From Tatumella sp. JGM118 (GTDB lineage Bacteria > Pseudomonadota > Gammaproteobacteria > Enterobacterales > Enterobacteriaceae), in the NCBI RefSeq assembly GCF_018257515.1, contig NZ_JAERJR010000004.1, positions 186,001 through 250,000 on the forward strand: a stretch of DNA of 64,000 nt. Direction: 5' to 3'. The notes beneath the pieces were generated by a model, which was given only the letters and a program-made list of their open reading frames with translations, was not told the origin of the DNA and ran no database searches. Both the position numbers and the translations under genes were made by a program. Of this stretch, positions 22,784 to 30,080 are shown one piece after another; the stretch's first letter is position 1; every line of letters starts with the position of its first letter.

Positions 22784-22971
22784 CACATCAACTGGCATCC
22801 ATCCCCAACATGCTAAAAATCCAGCCCAACATGACAAAGCTGGCCGAAATACTTCACGTACACCGCGGCACTATAAGCCGCTTAAAAAACGACATTAAAT
22901 GTGAGCATCACATCGTCGTTAACGGCGTTCTGATGACGTCAACACGAATCAGGGGAAGCGATGAAGCGTAG
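22780..22971 (+). CDS. ninH: NinH-like DNA-binding protein
   Basis: 63 residues with a Fis-like helix-turn-helix: NMTKLAEILHVHRGTISRLK, then HHIVVNGVLM as in lambda NinH. Role in lambda unknown; DNA binding presumed. Confidence 0.8.
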   Translation: MTHQLASIPNMLKIQPNMTKLAEILHVHRGTISRLKNDIKCEHHIVVNGVLMTSTRIRGSDEA

Positions 22972-23131
22972 CCCGACGCAGAAAGCCATCGATAACCTGA
23001 TATTCCAGCCCACAAAACTCTCCCGCAATAAACCCAAGCCGATACCAATAGCCTCAGAGGTCGAAACCTATGATGCCGTCCGGCTATTGCGTAAACGGAA
23101 ATATGACTGCATGAGGATGAGGCGCATATGA
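22961..23131 (+). CDS. ninE: NinE-like protein (56 aa)
   Basis: Starts MKRSPTQKAIDNLIFQPTKL; the core TKLSRNKPKPIPIASEV parallels TKRSRNKRKPIPKESDV of lambda NinE. Starts inside ninH and its stop overlaps the methylase ATG. Function unknown. Confidence 0.75.
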   Translation: MKRSPTQKAIDNLIFQPTKLSRNKPKPIPIASEVETYDAVRLLRKRKYDCMRMRRI

Positions 23132-24168
23132 CAGCTTATTACAACGAATTTGACCCAAAAGCAGCAGCATGGCTACGGGAATTAATTAAGCAAGGCCACA
23201 TCGCAGATGGCGTGGTTGATGAAAGGAGCATTACAGATGTCAGACCTGAAGACCTTACCGGATTCACTCAATGTCACTTCTTCGCTGGAATCGGTGGGTG
23301 GTCATATGCACTGCGTCTTGCAGGGGTCCCCGATGATTACCCCTGCTGGACAGGATCACCACCGTGCCAGCCCTTCAGTGTCGCAGGAAAGCAACTCGGA
23401 CAACTCGACGATCGCCACCTTGCCCCCACATTCATGCGGCTCGTTGAGCAGTGCAAACCTTCAATCCTCTTTGGCGAACAAGTTGCGGCAGCGATTAGAA
23501 AACACTGGCTCGATGATTTATTCACTGAGCTGGAAAGACAAGGCTACGCCTGCGGGTCGGCCGTATTGCCAGCGTGCAGCGTCGGTGCCCCGCATAAAAG
23601 AGATCGAGTTTTCTTTGGCGCCATTAACGAACTGGCCCACGCCGACAGCAAACAACGGCACTGGCGCGGGAATATCGGGGCGACAAGGGGGCATGAATTT
23701 GCAGACAGCAGCATCAATGGCGACATGGCCGACACCAACAACAATCGACAACCCGCAGGTTCGCGGGGAGGGAAAAGCTGCAGGAACGTCTCGCGGGACG
23801 ACGTTGGGCGGCGCGGTTCGACTGATAGACAAGCCAATCAGAGCCCTCGCAATAACTGGTCAGACCCTGATTGGCTCAGCGGCAGGGATGGAAATTTTAG
23901 GCCAGTTGAACCCGGCACATTCCCGCTGGCTAATGGGATTCCCGCCCGAGTGGGACGCTTGCGCGGTTACGGCAATGCCATCGTCCCACAAGTAGCTGCA
24001 GAGTTTATCAGAGCATTTCTCGATAGCTTGGCAGAAACACCCTGCACAGCCTGCGGCTTCCCCTCAACTGACGGGAAACTCTGTGACTCCTGCGATGAAC
24101 TGTACAGCGCAAAGAGCCCAAACTTTTATGATCTGGGAGGTGATGATGAAGCAAACGAAATTGACTAA
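23128..24168 (+). CDS. dcm: DNA cytosine-C5 methyltransferase
   Basis: 346 residues. Motif I FFAGIGG, catalytic motif [11 protein letters not shown], motif VI as FGEQV (usual ENV variant), motif VIII KRDRVFF and motif [11 protein letters not shown] are all present, so the enzyme is probably active. The variable region between motifs VIII and X is rich in Asn, Arg and Gly and overlaps a second long frame. A short zinc-ribbon tail, [17 protein letters not shown], ends the protein. Expected to modify phage or host DNA against restriction. Confidence 0.93.
   Translation: MTAYYNEFDPKAAAWLRELIKQGHIADGVVDERSITDVRPEDLTGFTQCHFFAGIGGWSYALRLAGVPDDYPCWTGSPPCQPFSVAGKQLGQLDDRHLAPTFMRLVEQCKPSILFGEQVAAAIRKHWLDDLFTELERQGYACGSAVLPACSVGAPHKRDRVFFGAINELAHADSKQRHWRGNIGATRGHEFADSSINGDMADTNNNRQPAGSRGGKSCRNVSRDDVGRRGSTDRQANQSPRNNWSDPDWLSGRDGNFRPVEPGTFPLANGIPARVGRLRGYGNAIVPQVAAEFIRAFLDSLAETPCTACGFPSTDGKLCDSCDELYSAKSPNFYDLGGDDEANEID
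23237..23995 (+). CDS. Second long reading frame nested within dcm
   Basis: A 252-codon frame, shifted relative to dcm, begins ATG with AAAGGAG eight bases before it. It encodes [20 protein letters not shown], then [20 protein letters not shown], repeated WPTPTANN / WPTPTTIDN units, and ends [20 protein letters not shown]. Proteins with these words are known to me from other phages and prophages as conserved hypothetical products next to cytosine methylases. An open frame this long within another gene is unlikely by chance. Whether it is translated here is not shown. Confidence 0.55.
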   Translation: MSDLKTLPDSLNVTSSLESVGGHMHCVLQGSPMITPAGQDHHRASPSVSQESNSDNSTIATLPPHSCGSLSSANLQSSLANKLRQRLENTGSMIYSLSWKDKATPAGRPYCQRAASVPRIKEIEFSLAPLTNWPTPTANNGTGAGISGRQGGMNLQTAASMATWPTPTTIDNPQVRGEGKAAGTSRGTTLGGAVRLIDKPIRALAITGQTLIGSAAGMEILGQLNPAHSRWLMGFPPEWDACAVTAMPSSHK

Positions 24169-24751
24169 GTCATCCCGACGACGATGCAAAATATGCCGTG
24201 AATGGTTTAACCCACGATTCCCTAACGAATGGTGGTGCAGTCCGGAACATGGCACTGCATACGCACTAATGCTCAGACAGAAGGAAAAGTTAAAGCAGGA
24301 GCAGCAAAGGAAGAAAGAAGCGCAGCAGGAAAGACGTCACCACCAAATACGCAAACTCGAAGTAAAACCCCTCAGCTATTTCCACAGCAAAGCCCAGGCA
24401 GCATTCAATCAATTCATCCGCATCAGAGACGCTGAGCAGCCCTGTATTAGCTGCGGACGTCATCATGAGGGTAAGTATGATGCCGGGCATTATCGGACGC
24501 GTGGAGCCTCTCCAGCAACGCGGTATGACGAGACAAACTGCCATAAGCAATGTGTCCCCTGTAACCAGCACCTGTCCGGAAACATCGAGAACTACACGCC
24601 GAACCTTATCGAAAGAATAGGGCAGGAAGCGTTCGATGTTTTGATGGGGCCGCATCCGGTGAAGAAATGGACCCGGGAAGAGCTGGAAGAACTGGCTGCG
24701 CGTTACAGGAAGAAAACCAGAGAGCTGATTAAACAGCGGGAGCAGCAATGA
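24146..24751 (+). CDS. ninG: Recombination protein NinG (Rap)
   Basis: 201 residues, matching lambda NinG (204). N-terminal zinc finger CKICREWFNPRFPNEWWCSP; C-terminal HNH-type motif CISCGRHHEGKYDAGHYRTR, HKQCVPCNQHLSGN. Lambda NinG/Rap cuts recombination intermediates and aids exchange between phage and plasmids. The Met at 24146 follows GGGAGG by five bases; earlier Mets lie in dcm. Confidence 0.92.
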   Translation: MKQTKLTKSSRRRCKICREWFNPRFPNEWWCSPEHGTAYALMLRQKEKLKQEQQRKKEAQQERRHHQIRKLEVKPLSYFHSKAQAAFNQFIRIRDAEQPCISCGRHHEGKYDAGHYRTRGASPATRYDETNCHKQCVPCNQHLSGNIENYTPNLIERIGQEAFDVLMGPHPVKKWTREELEELAARYRKKTRELIKQREQQ

Positions 24752-25404
24752 ACCTCGAAAACGCCGTTAAATTTCACAGCCCCAAATCCCCGCAATTCAC
24801 CGACTCCCCACGGGCAACCGCATCAGAGGCATTAACCGGCACTGATGTTATGGGAGCGTTCGGAATGGTACAGAGTCGCTCTGCACTCGGATTCACAGCT
24901 TTCAGCGGCAAAATGGATCTGAGTGAGAACGACAAACGAAAGGCTATTCAGTTACTGACACAACACGGATTAAAGCATTGCGACAAGGTGGCCGCCTTAC
25001 GCAAGCTTGAAACCAAGGTTAAGGGAAAAGTGGTGCAAACACTCGCAACTTTCGCCTTTGCTTCATGGTCACGTTCTGCGGCAACGCCCGGGGCCAGGTG
25101 CAAAGACTGTCACGGAACCGGTCGCGCATGTGATCGGGAGAAGACAGAGGAGAGCGGGGTATTCACTGAAAAGGAGTGTAACCGATGTTCCGGGGAGGGT
25201 TACACCCGACTGCCGGCCGTATCAGCTTACAAGGCCATAAAATCCAATATCACTGATAAGCAGTGGCGCTATGAGGTGAAGCGTTATTACGAATCACTGA
25301 TATCGGAGCTGGACAAATCTGAGAGTCATGCCAATTGTATGTTACGACTGGTAACCACCTCTTTTGACGACATTAGCAAAAAACAAACGATTGCAATTGA
25401 CTAA
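24748..25404 (+). CDS. Q: Antitermination protein Q (lambda type)
   Basis: 218 residues matching lambda Q through most of its length: AVKFHSPKSPQFTDSPRATA, LATFAFASWSRSAATPGARC and the zinc-binding CKDCHGTGRACD / CNRCSGEGYTRLPA. Q loads on polymerase paused at pR' and allows transcription of lysis and structural genes. The start overlaps ninG by four bases. A decayed second copy of this gene lies outside the prophage at 4587-4916. Confidence 0.95.
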   Translation: MNLENAVKFHSPKSPQFTDSPRATASEALTGTDVMGAFGMVQSRSALGFTAFSGKMDLSENDKRKAIQLLTQHGLKHCDKVAALRKLETKVKGKVVQTLATFAFASWSRSAATPGARCKDCHGTGRACDREKTEESGVFTEKECNRCSGEGYTRLPAVSAYKAIKSNITDKQWRYEVKRYYESLISELDKSESHANCMLRLVTTSFDDISKKQTIAID

Positions 25405-25410
25405 ATGGCG

Positions 25411-25460
25411 GAAATTGGGTAAATTTGACTCCCATGATGGAAGATCTTTGCTTAACGAAT
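25411..25460 (+). promoter_or_regulatory. Late promoter pR' and qut region
   Basis: AAATTGGGTAAATTTGACTC directly after Q is nearly the lambda pR' upstream sequence; TTGACT (25425-25430) serves as -35. A clear -10 box was not identified. Confidence 0.7.
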
Positions 25461-25472
25461 TTTTATCAGCTA

Positions 25473-25496
25473 CCTCGCCTCGGCGAGGTTTTTTTT
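25473..25496 (+). terminator. tR'-like terminator
   Basis: CCTCGC-CTCG-GCGAGG followed by eight T, about 40 bp after the pR' -35 box. Q antitermination should override it. Confidence 0.88.
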
Positions 25497-25597
25497 ATGT
25501 ATTACTTTCATGTTATGAAATCAGGGCTATACTTTTTTTGAATCACTCATTACCTCTCCATCATGTTATTACCCTGAAATGCAGTACTCTCTCTTAA

Positions 25598-25622
25598 CCC
25601 CGCGTTTTGCGGGGTTTTTTTT
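25598..25622 (+). terminator. Second late-leader terminator
   Basis: CCCCGC-GTTTT-GCGGGG followed by eight T. Confidence 0.88.
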
Positions 25623-25766
25623 ATCCTGAATGGGATACGCTTCGACGATTTTGTGACGCTGGTCAAACTCCTTTTATCTGAGGTATCCAGAAACTTGCAT
25701 GGTTTTCAAGCTGTTCTACGTTATGTAGTGTATGACTCATACTTTGTTCCCTTCTTGTGTGTTTTT

Positions 25767-25793
25767 GCCCGCGCCTGGTGCGGGCTTTTTTTT
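25767..25793 (+). terminator. Third late-leader terminator
   Basis: GCCCGC and GCGGGC around a 7-base loop, then eight T. The 410-bp span 25405-25816 holds pR' and three terminators and no gene. Confidence 0.85.
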
Positions 25794-25816
25794 ATGCATG
25801 AAAACAATTATCCAAA

Positions 25817-25999
25817 ATGATGAGATGTCCACACTGTAAGCACAGTTCCCACACCAGAAGCAGTCGTTACCTCTCTGACGATACGAAAGAAACTTACTAC
25901 CAGTGCCAGAATATTTTCTGCTCCTGCACATTCAAGGCAATTGAAAGAGTAGTCAGAGTCATATCAGGCCCTTCAATTTCACCCTCTGCCGATTCATAA
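25817..25999 (+). CDS. Ogr/Delta-like zinc-finger activator
   Basis: 60 residues. MRCPHCKHSSHTRSSRYLSD and YYQCQNIFCSCTF reproduce the Ogr/Delta family of P2 and P4, which activate late promoters through RNA polymerase alpha with one CxxC...CxxxxC zinc site. Such proteins are normally in P2-type phages; here it follows a Q gene in a lambdoid late region. The C-terminus is shorter than in P2 Ogr (72). No good ribosome site precedes the tandem ATGs, so expression is uncertain. Confidence 0.75.
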   Translation: MMRCPHCKHSSHTRSSRYLSDDTKETYYQCQNIFCSCTFKAIERVVRVISGPSISPSADS

Positions 26000-26064
26000 C
26001 ACGTTAAAACATCCTCTCTGAACTGAAGCGCTAACGGCAGCGGGTGAATCCCCTACACCTCAAT

Positions 26065-26077
26065 CCCCGTTCGGGGG
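26065..26077 (+). promoter_or_regulatory. sdi-like hairpin before the holin start
   Basis: CCCC-GTTC-GGGG lies a few bases before the holin ATG, as the lambda sdi stem-loop does (CCCCTTATTGGGGG). In lambda it sets the ratio of the two holin starts. Confidence 0.65.
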
Positions 26078-26082
26078 TGACT

Positions 26083-26454
26083 ATGAAGAAACAGACTATG
26101 AGCGAAAGGCCGGACACCTGGGCTGCGATGCTCTCATGGCTGGCCACGCACAGAAATGAGGCAGGTTACTCTGTCCTGGCCTTTGTCATGTCGATCCTCG
26201 CAACGTCACGGAATAAAAAAGCACGATGGACAGACAGAATCGCCGGCGCACTGATGTGCGGCATTCTCTGCTTCTTCGCTAAACCGACATTAACCGCCAT
26301 CTGCGCGATATTTCACTGGAATTTTCCGCCTGAACTCTGCTGGCCGGTATCTGCGGCAGTCGGGTACATCGGTGTTGATTCCCTGTTTGCATTTGCCCGC
26401 CAGAAATTCGGCCTTAACGACAGCAAGGAGGAAGCAGATGCTGACGGCAACTAA
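26083..26454 (+). CDS. Holin, lambda S family
   Basis: 123 residues with three membrane segments; DTWAAMLSWL, the RWTDRIAGALMCGIL stretch and the charged C-terminus match the lambda-S holin family. MKKQTMSER offers two starts, Met1 with two lysines and Met6, analogous to the antiholin/holin pair of lambda (MKMPEK). It forms the timed membrane lesion that frees endolysin. The 3' end overlaps the endolysin gene. Confidence 0.85.
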   Translation: MKKQTMSERPDTWAAMLSWLATHRNEAGYSVLAFVMSILATSRNKKARWTDRIAGALMCGILCFFAKPTLTAICAIFHWNFPPELCWPVSAAVGYIGVDSLFAFARQKFGLNDSKEEADADGN

Positions 26455-27082
26455 TTTCCAGTCCGCCACCGGTGTCGGTGATTATCTCCGCGATGTCTGG
26501 TTCCCGAATATTAACGCGGCGATGAATAAGTTTGGCATTACCAACCCGTACCGCCAGGCACACTTTCTCGCACAGACCGGGCACGAATCGGGAGGGTTTG
26601 CGAAGATCGAAGAAGGTTTGAATTATCGCTATGGTGTGCTGCTGGCAATGTTTGGCAACCGAATAAGTCAGGCTGATGCACTGAAATACGGCAGAGTTGA
26701 TGCCGGTACCAATGCTCACCCGGCTGACCAGCCGATGATAGCCAACATCATCTACGCCAACCGGAATGGGAATGGTGATATTGCCTCGGGTGACGGTTAC
26801 CGGTTTCGTGGCCGCGGGTTAATTCAGATTACCGGTCGCAGTAATTATCAGGCCCTCGTTAACCATCTGGGTGTCGATATCATCGCAGACCCTGACCAGT
26901 TAACCACGTATGCACTGGCTGCTGAGTCTGCCGCCGCATGGTGGAGTAATCACGGCCTGAATGCCCTGGCTGACAAAGATGATTTGCTGGCTATTACCCG
27001 AATCATTAACGGCGGCACTAACGGCCTGGACGACAGAACAGCGCGGCTACTGAAAGCTAAGGGGGTTTTATGCTCTGGCTGA
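26438..27082 (+). CDS. Endolysin, glycoside hydrolase family 19
   Basis: 214 residues of the chitinase-like GH19 fold: FLAQTGHESGGFAKIEEGLN carries the catalytic Glu, and YRFRGRGLIQITGRSNY is the substrate groove. It cleaves the glycan strands of peptidoglycan. No signal peptide, so export relies on the holin. Start chosen at the ATG after AAGGAGGAAG, inside the holin gene. Confidence 0.93.
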   Translation: MLTATNFQSATGVGDYLRDVWFPNINAAMNKFGITNPYRQAHFLAQTGHESGGFAKIEEGLNYRYGVLLAMFGNRISQADALKYGRVDAGTNAHPADQPMIANIIYANRNGNGDIASGDGYRFRGRGLIQITGRSNYQALVNHLGVDIIADPDQLTTYALAAESAAAWWSNHGLNALADKDDLLAITRIINGGTNGLDDRTARLLKAKGVLCSG

Positions 27083-27564
27083 CACTGCTCGTAAAATCCA
27101 AAGCGATTTACACCAAGCTCCGCAATAACGCCCACGTCATCATCCCATGCTTATTCATCCTTCTCGTCTGCGTTGCTCTGTGGGGGCTGAATACCAGCAA
27201 TCACCAGTTAACCGCGACAAACGAGCGACTGGAACGACTGAGCGACAGCAAAGATGCTCAGATTAACGAGCTGCAGGATAAAAACGATGACCTGGCTGAC
27301 GGTGTGCAGAAGTTAACTGCTGCCATCCAGAAGCAAAACGTAATCATGTCTGATGTGCTCCAGCAACGGGCAGATGCAGACCATTACAATAAGGCGCTAC
27401 AGAGTGAGATTAAAACCTACCTGCATTCGGACCAGTGCGCTCAGTCTGCCATTAATCGCGATGCTGTTGACCGGCTGCGTCAGGCAGCAGAAGCAAACGG
27501 AGTACCGGACAGTCACAGTACCGTGTCTGCCGATCCCGGCAGAGCTGACAGCCCCAATCACTAA
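27070..27564 (+). CDS. Rz: Inner-membrane spanin Rz
   Basis: 164 residues: N-terminal membrane anchor (VIIPCLFILLVCVALWGL) and a periplasmic coiled coil (ATNERLERLSDSKDAQINEL). It joins with the Rz1 lipoprotein to fuse inner and outer membranes at lysis. The Rz1 gene starts within it in another frame. Confidence 0.9.
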   Translation: MLWLTLLVKSKAIYTKLRNNAHVIIPCLFILLVCVALWGLNTSNHQLTATNERLERLSDSKDAQINELQDKNDDLADGVQKLTAAIQKQNVIMSDVLQQRADADHYNKALQSEIKTYLHSDQCAQSAINRDAVDRLRQAAEANGVPDSHSTVSADPGRADSPNH

Positions 27565-27691
27565 ACCCGCAATCCCTGACACCTTCATCTATGGCGACAG
27601 CGTCATGCTGAATGCTGAGTTATTCGGCTTGCTGAATCAGGCGAATATCGACCGCCAGGCGATCAGGAACATTGAGGCGCAACGAAAATGA
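27404..27691 (+). CDS. Rz1: Outer-membrane spanin Rz1 (lipoprotein)
   Basis: 95 residues from a GTG: signal peptide MRLKPTCIRTSALSLPLIAM and lipobox LLTGC, so the mature protein begins at Cys. It overlaps Rz in the +1 frame as in lambda but extends beyond it by 127 bp. The proline content after the Cys is modest. Confidence 0.85.
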   Translation: MRLKPTCIRTSALSLPLIAMLLTGCVRQQKQTEYRTVTVPCLPIPAELTAPITKPAIPDTFIYGDSVMLNAELFGLLNQANIDRQAIRNIEAQRK

Positions 27692-27984
27692 AATTCATCA
27701 CCTGGCTGAAAAGCCTTTTTAACCGAGAGAAAGAGAAAATGTCAGATCAATCCGTAGTACAACCAGAAGCAACACAACCCGCCGCTGCTCAGCCGGCAGC
27801 AGAAACCGCACAACCAGCAGTAGCTGAAGCAGCAGTTAAACCAGAAACCGGCATTGTGGCGACAGTTGAGCGCGACCTGGGACAGTTCTACAGCATCGTT
27901 AAAGAGCTGGAAGAAAAATACGGCCCTGAGTACATCGAGTTTGCAATCGACTTTGCCAAAGCGGTAAGCGCGAAGCAGAAGTAA
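27688..27984 (+). CDS. Ala/Pro/Glu-rich phage protein (98 aa)
   Basis: An amphipathic N-terminal helix (MKFITWLKSLFNREKEK), a low-complexity stretch of AAQPAAETAQPAV repeats, and a C-terminal helix YGPEYIEFAIDFAKAVSA. Overlaps Rz1 by four bases. No family known. Confidence 0.7.
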   Translation: MKFITWLKSLFNREKEKMSDQSVVQPEATQPAAAQPAAETAQPAVAEAAVKPETGIVATVERDLGQFYSIVKELEEKYGPEYIEFAIDFAKAVSAKQK

Positions 27985-28048
27985 TCAGAACAGAGGCCAT
28001 TACGGTGGCCTCGATTGTGATTACCCGACAAGTAATTTCACTACCCGA

Positions 28049-28075
28049 AGCCCACTTTAACCGGTGGGCTTTTTT
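28049..28075 (+). terminator. Terminator after lysis genes
   Basis: AGCCCAC and GTGGGCT with a short loop, then TTTTTT. Confidence 0.85.
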
Positions 28076-28211
28076 ATTGGCGCCATGCCCGGCGCATTAA
28101 CCCACCGCAGAGTCTTCTGGAAACAAGCCTCGGAGAAACGCCGTTATAGGTGGTGACCTCTCTGTGGGCGTCGTTTCTGGGCAACGAGGCTCGTTTCTAA
28201 AGGAAATCACC

Positions 28212-28757
28212 ATGCAATATCCAACAGTAAAAGTTAATGGGATCTCTGTTCGTGTAGACGAAGAAGGGCGATATAACCTCAACGACCTCCACGCTGCGGC
28301 AGTAAAAAACGGAGAGGCTACGGAGTCTCAGCGACCAAGCGTATTTTTACGAAGCGCCCAAGTTAAACGCTTTGTTAAGGCCTTAAAGTCCAAAGCACTA
28401 AAAAATGCTTTGGAACAAAATCAACCACTTATAGTTATACACGGTGGTGATAATCAAGGGGCGTGGGGCGTAGAGATGATTGCCGTCCGATATGCGGCAT
28501 GGATAAAGCCCGAATTTGAAATTGACGTCTACAACACGTTCATTGAAAGCAGAACCAATGCACTGGATATTCTTAACCAGCTTAACCGCCTGGATTACCT
28601 GATATCTGGCGAAACCAAAGAGATAAGCCAGTGCGCAAGCAAAATGGGTAAATGGGGATCGGGCGGAAGAAAAGCGCTACTGAATGACGCGCGTCAAAAC
28701 CTTATCGACCAGATAGACCCTGACATGGTGGCTCTGATGGAAAAGTCAGTTGTGTGA
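28212..28757 (+). CDS. KilA-N domain protein
   Basis: 181 residues. The KilA-N (APSES-like) DNA-binding domain fills residues 1-110: VKVNGISVRVDEEGRYNLND, RPSVFLRSAQVKRF and GVEMIAVRYAAWIKPEFEID. A short helical tail follows. KilA-N proteins act as antirepressors or regulators in phages. Flanked by a terminator upstream and a convergent gene downstream, it is a separate unit. AAAGGA precedes the ATG. Confidence 0.88.
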   Translation: MQYPTVKVNGISVRVDEEGRYNLNDLHAAAVKNGEATESQRPSVFLRSAQVKRFVKALKSKALKNALEQNQPLIVIHGGDNQGAWGVEMIAVRYAAWIKPEFEIDVYNTFIESRTNALDILNQLNRLDYLISGETKEISQCASKMGKWGSGGRKALLNDARQNLIDQIDPDMVALMEKSVV

Positions 28758-28820
28758 CCCGCAAAAATTCGCGGGTTAACCCGAGAGCCACTATCACAAC
28801 GGCTCTCAGAAATTTGCAGA

Positions 28821-28991
28821 TCAGCAATCATCAGTTAGAACGGAGGGGTTGAAAGTCTCTGACTGCAAATTATCCCCTGAAAACCATATGCAAACATAAA
28901 TATCTTGTTGTTCATTGTAGTGATTTACGGTCATTACAGGGCCACCAGATTTTAATTGAACTGTAGTGCCAACTTCAAAATTCTCGTGCAT
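28821..28991 (-). CDS. YodC-like protein (DUF2158)
   Basis: 56 residues: GTTVQLKSGGPVMTVNHY then VCIWFSGDN and FNPSVL fit DUF2158, represented by E. coli YodC. GGAGGAATC precedes the ATG. Function unknown. It faces the KilA-N gene and, with it, forms an accessory insert between lysis and packaging genes. Confidence 0.8.
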   Translation of the reverse strand: MHENFEVGTTVQLKSGGPVMTVNHYNEQQDIYVCIWFSGDNLQSETFNPSVLTDDC

Positions 28992-29090
28992 GATTCCTCC
29001 AAAAATATTGGTAAAGGTTTAGCAATCCATATTTACGGCAATGCTATTACACAATATTGATCATTCATAAGCAAAACTAAAGAGAAAATT

Positions 29091-30080
29091 ATGGCAAAGC
29101 CGGATTGGAGCGAGCTTCAAGATCGGTTCCTGTCCGAACATGCCGAATCCGGCGTATCACCGAAAGAGTGGTGTGAGTCGCAGGGGCTGAACTATGCAAC
29201 TGCTCGCCGATATATAAAAAAAACTGCGCAGAGTGCGCAAAAAAGTGCGCAGCGTAAAACGCGCAGTGCGCAAAAACAGGAATGCGCAGAAAAGCTGATT
29301 GGAGATAATGGCCTGTCTGACCAGGTACGCTTGTTTATCGTGGAATACCTGAAAGACCAGAGTGCAACCCATGCAGCTATTCGTGCCGGGTACAGCAAAA
29401 AGACTGCGGCACAGATTGGTTACCAGTTGCTTCAGAAACCTTCAATCTCTCAAGCCATCGCCGAACAGCAGAAGAAATCTCTCGCACGAACCATCGGAAC
29501 AGCTGACGAAATCCTTTCCCAGATGTGGCAATTAGCAACCTTTGACGCCAACGAGCTATCGCAATATCGCCGTGGCTGCTGCCGTCACTGCTGGGGCATA
29601 GACCACAACTACCAGTGGACCGAATTCGAATACCGGCAGGCTGCTGAAAAAGCGGAGCGGATGGGTAAAGAGCCGCCTGATGACTCCGGTGGCCTCGACT
29701 ACAACCGCACCATTGACGCCAACCCTGACTGTCCTGTTTGCAGTGGTGAAGGTGTAGGTCGCGTTTACATGCAGGACACCCGCAAGCTGTCTCCGATTGC
29801 CCGACTGGCTTATTCCGGCACCAAAGTCACGAAAGGCGGTATCGAGGTAGTCAGCATCAGCCGTGAAAAGATGTTTGAAGCCATCATCAAACGGATGGGC
29901 CTGTCTGATAGCGAGATTGCGCAAAAACTACAGCAGCTTGAGCTGGAACGCAGGCAACTTGAAATTGAAAAACTGCGCAAGGAAATCAGTGCGCAGGGAA
30001 GTGATCAGCCGATAACACGAATGGAGGTGGTAATTGTCGGGGAGAACAATCAGAACGACCCTGACCCCGCCGCAGGGTAA
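29091..30080 (+). CDS. Terminase small subunit
   Basis: 329 residues. An N-terminal helix-turn-helix (residues 1-50, GVSPKEWCESQGLNYATARR), a basic repeat-encoded linker, then a Terminase_2 domain: LSDQVRLFIVEYLKDQSATH and AAIRAGYSKKTAAQIGYQLL. A middle insert has a zinc-like cluster, CCRHC and CPVCSGEG. It recognises the packaging site and regulates the large subunit. The linker DNA holds a cluster of TGCGCA words that could be that site. Confidence 0.9.
   Translation: MAKPDWSELQDRFLSEHAESGVSPKEWCESQGLNYATARRYIKKTAQSAQKSAQRKTRSAQKQECAEKLIGDNGLSDQVRLFIVEYLKDQSATHAAIRAGYSKKTAAQIGYQLLQKPSISQAIAEQQKKSLARTIGTADEILSQMWQLATFDANELSQYRRGCCRHCWGIDHNYQWTEFEYRQAAEKAERMGKEPPDDSGGLDYNRTIDANPDCPVCSGEGVGRVYMQDTRKLSPIARLAYSGTKVTKGGIEVVSISREKMFEAIIKRMGLSDSEIAQKLQQLELERRQLEIEKLRKEISAQGSDQPITRMEVVIVGENNQNDPDPAAG
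29225..29288. repeat. TGCGCA cluster in the small terminase gene (pac candidate)
   Basis: TGCGCA at 29225, 29234, 29246, 29267 and 29283 plus CGCGCA at 29260, all within 64 bp. In P22 the pac site lies inside the small terminase gene. Confidence 0.5.
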
